Positions 56,537 through 64,000 of a stretch of DNA of 64,000 nucleotides are shown here, in pieces. This stretch comes from Triticum aestivum. Lineage: Eukaryota; Streptophyta; Magnoliopsida; Poales; Poaceae. The stretch lies in assembly GCF_018294505.1 (NCBI RefSeq), contig NC_057795.1, positions 517,469,915 to 517,533,914 of the forward strand, written 5' to 3'. The notes under the pieces were generated by a model. That model ran no database searches. It was not told where the DNA came from and saw only the letters and a list, made by a program, of their open reading frames with translations. Numbering within the stretch: the first letter of the stretch is position 1; each line of letters opens with the position of its first letter. A program made the translations under genes and the position numbers.

Positions 56537-56899
56537 CCATTTGAATTGGAGAGTGTGATGGCAGTATCTAAGGGAGTAACAACACAGTCTTCAGAAAAGA
56601 TAGTGCTACCAGTTGATGCAGATAGAACCACAGTTGTACTTGCCCAAGGACCAGATCCACCACACATAACCCAAACTCTCGCAGATTGTACCCCTAGCCA
56701 GTTGGACAGAGAACCAGCTACACCCCTTCTAACCCCAACCCCGGCAGATAGTAACCCAGTTCTAGTTGACACAACACCGTCTCCACCACAGAGCACCCAA
56801 ACACGAGTGATTAGTAAGGGAACTGCAGTGCCCAAAGCACGAGGACCACCACTCCGAATCCCAACTCAACGCTTAAAGGAGAAGAAGATTTGTTCTCAG
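56537..56899 (+). other. Proline/threonine-rich exon of the ORF1-like gene
   Basis: This 363 nt exon starts after TTTATCAG and ends TTCTCAG before GTCAGG. It opens with the type-2 start (PFELESVMAVSKG, SSEKIVLP). It then runs into a low-complexity P/T/S segment with repeats such as ATPLLTPTPADSNP, and ends in basic PTQRLKEKKICSQ. The shared start shows it arose from, or gave rise to, the type-2 modules. Confidence 0.7.
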
Positions 56900-57382
56900 G
56901 TCAGGTTCTGTAGCTATGGTTCATACTCCTTTGCTCTTGCATTACTGTATTTACTCATACCAACTATTTTCAAATTTGAAGGATGGAATTGAAACTCCAA
57001 TGGCGCAACAGGTATGTTTTAAACCTATTTCTTTAACTGGTTTGCTGTTGTAACCTGCTCTATGTTGATTTCAGTTTCAATTGAATAAACAGTTATGTTC
57101 TCATGTCATGCACATTAGAAGTGTTGTTATTGCTCTATAGTTACCCACACTTATATTCTGTCTATTCTGCTTTGTCTTGAACAAATATTATTTGAACTGT
57201 GTCTCTATCTTGATTTGGAAACAAAAAATAGAACGATATAGACCATAAAGTGACCATGGTACATAGATATATGTTTGTTTCATGCTGTTATCCTGTCCAC
57301 TTTACTACTGAACTCATTTACCAAAATGAGTTTCATATACAACATGGTAAACATGTGATGTGTCTGCTTGTTTCACTTTTAG

Positions 57383-57820
57383 AATGCGGACAAAGTATTG
57401 GAGAACAGTACCGCGTTATCCAATGGTAAAGGAAGTAATGCAGATAAGGTTCAAGATAGTGAGACATCCCTGTTGGTCTCCAAGAAAGCTGATAAAAACT
57501 ATCTTGACGACAGTGAGGGAACCCAAAAGTGTTGTCTTGATGTAGTGTTCGAGTTACTGGCCACTACTGCTGGCACAAGCTCTTTGAACTCGCTGACTGG
57601 ATCAGTTCGTCTTCTTGAATCTCAACTTCAAGTTGAAAGACATCGATCAGATGTGCTGCGACAGGAAGCTGAAGGACTGAGAAAGTCCCTGCAGAATTCA
57701 GATGCATATTTTCTGGTGCAACAGCAAGTGCTGGAGGATTTAAGCGCCAAATAAGAGAAAGTTAATAAGCTTGCTAAGCATCTTGCCAGCATTATGGGTA
57801 CCCAGGATATTGTTTCTTGA
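57383..57820 (+). other. Last exon of the ORF1-like gene, coiled coil with nonsense change
   Basis: After a CTTTTAG acceptor the exon reads NADKVLENSTALSNGKGS, then LTGSVRLLESQLQVER and further heptad-like sequence. A TAA at 57752-57754 stops the frame. The same frame then continues another 21 codons to a TGA at 57818-57820, with EKVNKLAKHLASIM. The TAA is best explained as a CAA glutamine codon changed by C to T. Confidence 0.75.
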
Positions 57821-58111
57821 GATCTTCTGAAGTGGTTTCAGTTCTGGATTTGTTTTGCTGCGGTGTTTATTTGCGCTGGTCGCCAACTTTGACAACCAGT
57901 GTATATGATATGCTGCTTTGTTCCCTATATTTGCACTAGTGGCGAACTTTGATGCCCAGTGGATGTAATATGTGTAACAGCCGTGATAGCCTAGCATAAG
58001 TTGCTTGCTTATATATTTCCTTGTTGTCTTGTTTATTTGTTTGCTTGTAGTCAGTGCAGTTCCTTTTAAGACTAGGCCACAAGAACCATGGGCTAATATT
58101 TACTATAGTGA

Positions 58112-59060
58112 CACTGGGCCTCCTACGGGCCGTAGAAACAGTGGGCCTTCTATGGGCCGTAGAAACAGTAGGCCTTCTACGGGCCGTAGAAACAATGGGC
58201 CTTCTACGGGCCGTAGAAACAATGGGCCTTCTACGGGCCGTATCATGAATGGGCCTTATACGGGCCGTATGACCATAACGGGACATCATTAATAGGCCGT
58301 ATTTGATGACGCTATGAAAACGGCCCAACGTATTAACGAACCAAAAATGGGCCGATGTAACAACGGGCTGAATTTGGCCCACAAGCAGAAAATGACAGTA
58401 ACGGGCCGTAAGTAAACGAATGCTGGAAATGAGTCCAAGAATAAATGGGCTCTGAGAAGGCCAAAAGATAACATTTGCTGGAAACAGTCCAACTGAATAA
58501 CGGGCCCTTAATGGGTATAAAATGATATACTGTTCATTACGGGCCAGTTTCACCACGGGCCGTTAATGGGTGTAAAGTGATACACTGTTCATTGCGGGCC
58601 AGTTTCACCACGAGCCGTTAATAGGCCAAGAGTTACATAGGGCCTCATATGGGCCGAAAGACGTCATGGGCCATACATGGGCCAGAAGTGAAAATGGGCT
58701 GGAATCATATTGGATGGCCCAAATGACGCTACTGGGCCTAATTCGGATAGGGCGTAACGGGCCTTGGGTCAGCAGGCTGCAAATGGGCTATATGCGAATA
58801 GGCCGTTAACAGGCTTTCCATGGGCCGGCCCACCACCTTTTGACCAAGTCAAACGGACCGGACTTTTCACAGGAATGGGCCTCTGTTGGGCCGTGCCACG
58901 TGTTGATGTATCATAGGCGCCTTCTGTCCAATGAGTGGATGACATCTGTCCCAACGTTGAGCCGACACGTGTTTCCTCCAGCCAATGATGATTTTACACA
59001 TGGAAAATCCCCATTGGTCGGGGCTGTTAACGGGTTATCGGATCCAAAACCCGACCCGAT
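58112..59060. repeat. Right CACTA subterminal repeats (GGGCCGTAGAAACA units)
   Basis: About five units of roughly 27 bp, GGGCCTTCTACGGGCCGTAG plus AAACAAT, lie at 58112-58270. They are followed by many dispersed GGGCC words and a 60 bp direct repeat (about 58500-58620). Each 27 bp unit contains a CTACGGGCCGTAG palindrome. This is a plausible transposase-binding array mirroring the left arm. Confidence 0.88.
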
Positions 59061-59321
59061 AGCTTAACGGTGTTCCGTTACGGTGGATGCCACATGTCGG
59101 TCACCCTTGACGAAAGCACTTATGTGACATGCGATTTATCGTCATGGAAGTGGACACTTCCGTGATGATAATTTTGGTAATGTCATGGAACACTTCTACG
59201 ACAGCACAGGTATGACTATCTTGATTCTGTCATAAATTTGTCATGGATGTACATGCATGACAAAAAACGCGACCTACCGTGACAAACACGTATCATCACG
59301 GAAGTGTATTTTTTTGTAGTG

Positions 59322-61397
59322 CTAGCCTCATGCACCACCTTCATTTGATCCATCATAAAGCCCGCTTGGAGTATAGCTTCCTTAGCAGCACCCACCGGGT
59401 CTCCTGGGATATGATGGGTAACAAAGAGTGGAGTTGGTGGAACAGTCAGAGCAGCTAGAGGATCTTAGGCATGGAGTTGTACGGACGGAGCAGGTACTTG
59501 AGCGATTGACACCAAATGACGATCAATCGACACATGATCAGCAAAAGAAACAGAAGCCCGAACTAGATCTCTGGATTGCTGGATCACTGTTTGTGGCGCC
59601 GACATCGACTGAGATGTCGTGGTGGCAGGCGTTCTCCTGCTCGAAGTCCTGCCCTTTCTTCCCTTAACCTTGTGAGGCACTTCTTCGTTGTCGTCTGGAA
59701 GTTCAATGACATCTTGTGGTGCTGCACCAGACTCGACCATAAGAGTTCTGTCGACCCACAGTTCAATCGATAGAATAAGCACAAGATTGTAGAATTATAC
59801 CCGCTTTGGAAGTGGCCGCACCTTTAGTTTCCTCATCGTCTCGAGCCTTGTCAATATCCATGAAGGTCCTAGAAGTCGCAACACTAAATGATTCATAACC
59901 CACTCGGTCAAGCAGAGGAATGAGTAGACGGTAACATAAAGAAATACGGAACACTTATGCAGAAGCGACGGGAACGACCATCTTGATCTTGGGCAAGGTC
60001 TTCCGAGGCTTTGAGGGGGCGACCTTGGGCTGCTTGGCGATCTTTTCAGACGGTTCTGGAGACGAAGTCCGAGTGCATTTTTGCGCTTGTGAAGTTGGAG
60101 GAGCTGCCTTGTTACACCCACCTGCAGGGTCATGAGACTCTTTGGATCGACGTTCTGCGTGAGGTGGTGAGTCGACTTCTTCTCCATCGTCCGACCCATC
60201 ACTCTCTTCCTCCTCATCCTCGTCGGGGGACTGCCAGTCAGCACTCTCGTCTGTGCTCTCCGCTCCCTCCTAGACTTGCTCCCCGTTTGGCATCGAATAC
60301 TTCTCAGTATAAATCTGCAAGGCAATAAGTTAGACAAGCATCAATCGGAATTCAAGGATAGTTGCAAATCAGAATAAAAAGACACTCGATAACAAGGATC
60401 AGACCTTATCTAGCTCATTTTTGTCGTTGAATGGTGCAACCCTTCTGGACCCCCTGGGGTTATCTTTCTTCCCAGTGATGCCCTACAGCCACTGTGCAAC
60501 CGTCTCATCGGGGACCTCCTCTAGGTGGACCCGAGCAGTGTCATTGGTACCCGAATACATCCACATTGGATGATCATGAGCTTGGAGTGGCTGGATGCAT
60601 TGACTGAGAAATACCTCCAACAAATCCATGCCAGTCACACCCTCACGGACCAATTGGACTACCTGCTCGACTAACATGGACACCTCTACTTTATCTATTG
60701 TAGTCACGATCAATGAAGAAGGTTGCTGGACTCAATCCATGGTGAAGGGAGGAAGACCAGTTGACTAACCGGGGGTAGGAATATCTTGGCAGTAGAACCA
60801 GGCCGACTGCCATCCCCTAACCGACCCAGGAAGTGTCATAGGGGAAAAAGTACTCCTAACCCTCATCTGAATCCCTAAACCCCCGCACATTTGGATCATG
60901 TGCGTCCTCTCGTCAGTCGGATTCGCCTTCTTCATAGATTCGGAACGGAAGGTAAAGATGTGTTTGAATAGACCCCAATGCGGTCTACAACCCAAGAAGT
61001 TTTCGCACAGAGAAAAATATGGAACAAGGTATGTGATATTTTTGGGAGAAAAATGGTGAAGTTGGGCACCAAAAAAGTTCACGAAACCCTGTAAGAAGGG
61101 ATGCGGAGGCAGAGAGAAACCACGGTCCACATGAGTTGTGAGGAGGACACACTCACCCTCCTGCGGCTGAGGCTCGATCTCGTTCCCCGACAGCCTCCAA
61201 GAGTCGTCAGCGATCAAGCCCACGGTGGCCAGATCCTCCAGATCCTCTTTCCAGATCGTGGACTGAATCCAGTCCCCCTGGATCCAACCAGGAGGCAATC
61301 CGGACCTCGACGACGATCCCCAACTCATCTTCTTGCCGTTCGCCGTCGCCGTCGCTTTCTTTGCGTGCTCCAGGTCCGCCGTCTTGTCCTTAACCAT
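59322..61397 (-). pseudogene. Antisense gene of the Gypsy element, 5' half (Transposase_28-like)
   Basis: The ATG at 61397 opens MVKDKTADLEHAKK. The first exon (61397-60765) contains FSLPPHPFLQGFVNFFGAQL, the HHFSPKNI segment, LCENFLGCRPHWGLFKHIF and GWQSAWFYCQDI. These match the Pfam family Transposase_28, 'putative gypsy type transposon', as I know it. After a break near 60765 the frame resumes (60713-60483). A GT-AG intron is proposed at 60315-60404. An acidic then basic linker (DEDEEEESDGSDDGEEVDSP, about 60230) and a further exon (59880-59810) follow before the CACTA boundary at 59321. A CATAAAAGG box on the minus strand (about 61514-61522) could be its TATA. Function in the element is unknown. 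Confidence 0.82.
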
Positions 61398-61936
61398 GGC
61401 GGTGGACTGCGCATGGGCGGGGCGGCGGCATCGACAGCGGAGGAGAACGCAGTGGTAAAATAGAGGAAGAAGAAGGGGAATAAGGCACACTGTGCAAACG
61501 CATCGGCCTCAACGCCTTTTATGAGCCTGCTTCCGAGTGGCTGACATGTGGGCCCGAGCAATCCTGTCAAATCCCGCAACAGTCGTGCGCCCGACACGTG
61601 GCGAAAAAGGTGGCGCAAGAATCAAGGCGCCCCTGTCTATCCACCTCGTTTACTGCGGCGTGCTCCGTCCTACGTGCTTCCCCAAAGTTTCAAATCCCGT
61701 GAGATCCGGGAACCACAGAGTAACCAATTGCACCGAAGATTTTGTACCATATTAGCACTCGAAGACTGCCAGTGTAGTTCACTCGATGACCTCTAAATCG
61801 ATCAAGACGACTGAAATAAATTTGAAGTTTCCGCATGATTCCCGAACTCAGTAAGAATGCCTGTGAAGCATAAAAATCAGGATGGTATCAACTTCAACTC
61901 TCTTTTCACTCGGACCTCAATCCATTCGGGGGCTAA
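61398..61936. other. Spacer between antisense gene and 3' LTR, with polypurine tract
   Basis: The segment holds the presumed minus-strand promoter of the antisense gene near 61500-61530 and no plus-strand gene. It ends in ATTCGGGGGCTAA (61924-61936), the polypurine tract that primes plus-strand DNA synthesis at the LTR border. Confidence 0.75.
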
Positions 61937-62530
61937 TGATGATGCCATGGACCTAGGGTAGGGTCATAGGCCTGACCTATACGCCCTACCCAAGGTCACT
62001 ACCCTAGAATCAAGAACATTCAAAGTGTAACAAGAGACACCGATTGAAGCAACCTTAGAGTGCAATCCACTCGACCAATTATCTCACTCGGATACCCCAA
62101 TTCCATTCGACCAAGATGAAGTCACTCGGCCATACAAGAAACCACTCGGAGTACAAAAGACCTAGAGTCACTCAGGATGGCAACGGTCAGGCGTTCACCC
62201 CGTAGTCTTAAAGATCATTAATAGCTCTTTATAGCTGGCGTTACATGTAACACCCTATCTTAATGTACGTTGAACCCTGTAATGGGGGACAGCTGGGGTC
62301 CTAGCGCACTCTATATAAGCCACCCCCTCCTATGGCACAAGGGTTCGCACCCCTTGTAACACACACTCCCATATTCTAGTCGACCGCCTCAGGGCACCGA
62401 GACGTAGGGCTTTTACCTCCTCCAAGAGGGGCCTGAACTTGTAAACTCGTGTGTACAACCTCGCTGTTGCTAGGGACTTGCCTCCTCATATGTACCCCCT
62501 ACTCTTACTGTCAGACTTAGTACCACAACA
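61937..62530 (+). repeat. 3' LTR of the outer Gypsy element
   Basis: This 594 bp LTR starts TGATGATGCC and ends CACAACA, matching the 5' LTR along its whole length. It is preceded by the polypurine tract and followed by the TSD CCCGC (62531-62535). Confidence 0.95.
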
Positions 62531-62535
62531 CCCGC

Positions 62536-62760
62536 CCCGCTCTAGCAACAGTGCTCGCCGGCCCGCGCTCTGGCTGCGCTCGCCTGTAGCCCGTGTTTTG
62601 TCCGTTGTCGCCTGCCCGCCTAGTGGATATGAGGCGGGCACGCTCAACCCGTGGATGTACCCAACACACGATGCCAAAAAATCCATCATGTCCTGCTCAC
62701 CCACCCCGCTCTAGCAGCAGCGCTGGCCGGCCCGCGCTCTGGCTGCGCCCACCCGTAGTC
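62536..62760. repeat. Tandem array of ~162-171 bp units, right part
   Basis: The array resumes in mid-unit exactly where the left part stopped at 2147. The joined sequence GGCTCGCCCGCCCCGCTCTAG matches intact neighbouring units. One full unit and a partial one are present before divergence near 62760. Confidence 0.9.
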
Positions 62761-63167
62761 GTGCTCATCAGTAGCGTTAGCTAGCTAGCCCGCCAGCGCA
62801 TGCACGAAGTGGCCCGCCCGTGCCATGCCGTAGCTTGCTACCCGCCCGTGCCATGCCGTAGCTAGCTAGCTAGTACGCTAGTGCGCGGCAGCTAGCTAGC
62901 TAGCACGCCCACCACTCGCCCAGTGCCACGCGCTCGGGCTCGCCCTGCCGTCGTACCCGCTCACAAGCCCGTCCGCCGTCGCAGTAGTGCTCGAGCTCGC
63001 CCTCACCTCCCCGTGCGCACCTGTTCTGCCCGCGCCGTCGTGTTCCTCCGTCGCCGCCGCGAGGCTGCTGGTGTGGAGCTTTCTTCCTGCGCCGCCGTGT
63101 TCCTCCTCCGCTGCCGCGTTCCTCGCGTGCTTCCGCGACCTACTCCACCAGCACCGCCGGCTATCGG
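62761..63167. other. GC-rich DNA with CTAGCTAG and a 28 bp direct repeat
   Basis: CCCGCCCGTGCCATGCCGTA occurs twice (about 62814 and 62842), and GCTAGCTAGCTAG runs flank it. Long open frames on the plus strand are arginine/alanine/proline-rich with no domain, and I attribute them to high GC. Confidence 0.5.
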
Positions 63168-64000
63168 TGTTCTAGGAACGGGGGTACCCAGACTTGCCTG
63201 CCTGCGGCCTGCGGTGTGGCTCAAGGAGTGGCCCAGTATGGCCCATCTTCGTCAACACAAGCTCAAGACCCTCGCGAGGGGCCAAGCCTCGCGGGGTGGA
63301 CGACGGGAAGCTTCCTCAGGTGCAGCCTCGTCAGGCTGGCTCGCGAGGAGGCAGAGAGTTCAAGGCGGGGTACCTCACGAGGTGCCCGTGACGCAAGCCA
63401 TGAGGACCGAAGCCAGGCGAGCGCCAGGCGGGCGCCGGCCTGCGCAGAGTCCTTGTTTCCTCTTTGGTGCAAAGGGGGCAAGCGCAGGCAAGGGTATCAA
63501 GCAAAGGCAACCATTTCGGTGCAACAAGACCAAAACCAGTAGAACGGCAGGATGGAGATCATCGTGGAGCCCAGGAAGGCGTCATCGTCAGAGTCTTTGG
63601 CAGGCGAGGACCAACTTTAGTCAGGATAAGTGTACTAGATGTTCCCCTTCAAAATGGCCAATTGTTGGTGCCCTTCCCGCTCAATATTTGGGAAGAGGAC
63701 CAGGGCCTCGCTCTATAAATAGGGGTAGCCACCATAGTATAGAGGGGGCCGGATCGAAAGGTCGACCAATCGAACCTTAGCCAGAACCACCAGCACAAGA
63801 ACTCCTCCCCTCGTGAGGCTGTTCTTCCTTTGTATTGTTCATCAGCCCCTGAGGCAATCCACCACACAACAAACTAGAGTAGGGTATTACACCATAATGG
63901 TGGCCCGAACTAGTATAAACCTTGCGTCCCTTGTGTTGTTCTTCGTGTAATCTAGATCCTTTGCGAGGCGACGAGACATGAGTCGGTAGGGGGAGTGATC
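63168..64000 (+). repeat. Partial LTR of another retrotransposon, cut by the window edge
   Basis: The sequence begins TGTTCTAGGAACGGGGGTAC and includes a TATA box (CTATAAATAGG at about 63712-63722) followed by a pyrimidine-rich leader, as in Triticeae Gypsy LTRs. It contains several CTCGCGAGG/CCTCGCGG words. No end is visible before 64000, so it may be a complete element's 5' LTR or a solo LTR. I do not assign a family. Confidence 0.6.

Larger units (their letters stand above)
52009..57820 (+). pseudogene. Multi-exon CACTA accessory (ORF1-like) gene with duplicated exons
   Basis: A plus-strand gene of several exons occupies the right part of the CACTA. A first exon may start at the ATG at 52009 (CCATGG context), giving MVPHYHPIRPPIRTPRPRKP and ending at 52372 before a GTTGTACAC donor; two stops interrupt it (near 52171 and 52343). 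Two further type-1 exons (53583-53768 and about 54195-54400) and three type-2 exons (54785-54981, 55302-55449, 55793-55942) follow. Next come a 121-codon exon (56537-56899), a possible 30 bp exon (56982-57011) and the last exon (57383-57820). It resembles proteins I recall as frequent in wheat annotations near CACTA elements; its role is unknown. An N gap (52849-53178) lies in the first intron. Stops and a lost splice site mark it as decayed. Confidence 0.6.
20859..59321. mobile_element. CACTA DNA transposon, 38.5 kb with internal insertions
   Basis: The left end reads CACTACAAAAAAAGACAC. The right end is the inverse of CACTACAAAAAAATACAC, so the terminal inverted repeat is about 18 bp with one mismatch. 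Both ends are followed inward by subterminal motifs such as ATGACA and GGGCC, as in wheat CACTA elements. The flanking trinucleotides differ (TGA at 20856-20858, CTA at 59322-59324). Even so, removing the element with one trinucleotide rejoins the antisense Gypsy gene in frame, which fits a 3 bp duplication that later mutated. It contains a LINE, MITEs, a (TA)n-bracketed segment and an ORF1-like gene. No TNP2 transposase is evident, although N gaps could hide part of one. Confidence 0.88.
2148..62530 (+). mobile_element. Outer Ty3/Gypsy element (Tat lineage), split by nested insertions
   Basis: Two LTRs in the same orientation (2148-2740 and 61937-62530) bound the element. Each starts TGA and ends CA, and exact 5 bp target duplications CCCGC flank them at 2143-2147 and 62531-62535. 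Removing the element and one TSD rebuilds the junction found in neighbouring tandem-array units. The order gag, protease, RT, RNase H, integrase marks it as Gypsy. A second RNase H domain and an antisense extra gene point to the Tat lineage (family knowledge). The span of 60,383 bp includes a Copia (8.6 kb with TSD) and a CACTA (38.5 kb); without them it is about 13.3 kb. The coding region has many stops, so this copy is dead. Confidence 0.93.

Noticed and set aside
20859..59321. Reading the two CACTA ends as belonging to two different elements
   Set aside because: The ends share an 18 bp inverted repeat, and the flanks rejoin one gene in frame, which two unrelated insertions would not do. 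Internal gaps still leave some doubt about the interior.
62923..63780. 285-codon plus-strand frame near the right edge
   Set aside because: It crosses from GC-rich spacer into an LTR with its own TATA box, has arginine/alanine-rich sequence, and shows no domain.

Overview
The window is repeat-dense, intron-bearing DNA from a large grass genome. The element types (a BARE/Angela-like Copia, a Tat-lineage Gypsy, a CACTA element with wheat-type termini, Stowaway and Tourist MITEs, an RTE LINE with a TTG tail) point to Triticeae: wheat, Aegilops or barley. No recognisable single-copy host gene is visible. Four N gaps (9496-9720, 38564-38876, 49599-49964, 52849-53178) show this is a draft assembly.

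The window is a nest of transposons that can be peeled apart base by base. The oldest layer is a tandem array of about 162-171 bp units (1500-2147, resuming at 62536), which also holds a 157 bp hAT-type MITE. A Gypsy retrotransposon entered that array with a 5 bp duplication (CCCGC); its two LTRs now lie 59 kb apart (2148-2740 and 61937-62530). It carries a decayed gag-protease-RT-RNaseH-integrase on the plus strand (2754-8975), two tandem-repeat blocks, and a separate intron-containing gene on the opposite strand (61397 down to 19081) with a Transposase_28 ('putative gypsy type transposon')-like domain.

Two large elements then entered the Gypsy. A Copia element (10135-18744, TSD GTGCC, coding on minus) split a 76 bp tandem repeat. 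A 38.5 kb CACTA element (20859-59321) split the antisense gene in a coding exon. Removing the insertions leaves a Gypsy of about 13.3 kb, a plausible Tat-lineage size.

The CACTA element contains: an almost intact RTE LINE (20935-24237, 19 bp TSD) 76 bp from its left end; subterminal tandem repeats (24257-26165); a (TA)n-bracketed segment with palindromic termini and a field of GAAGTTCAA words (28112-38563); a small TATA-driven ORF (39204-39758); a minus-strand region built from a repeated module that can encode GTAQ (41060-46945); and a plus-strand multi-exon gene made of duplicated exons (52009-57820) that looks like the accessory ORF1 of wheat CACTA elements. I see no TNP2-type transposase, so this copy is probably non-autonomous. 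The right edge of the window (63168-64000) is the start of another LTR.

The coding regions act as separate parasites, not as a host pathway. The most unusual content is the exon-duplicated CACTA gene, the intron-bearing antisense gene of the Gypsy, the repeated GTAQ module with two similar leaders, and the palindromic termini beside (TA)n.
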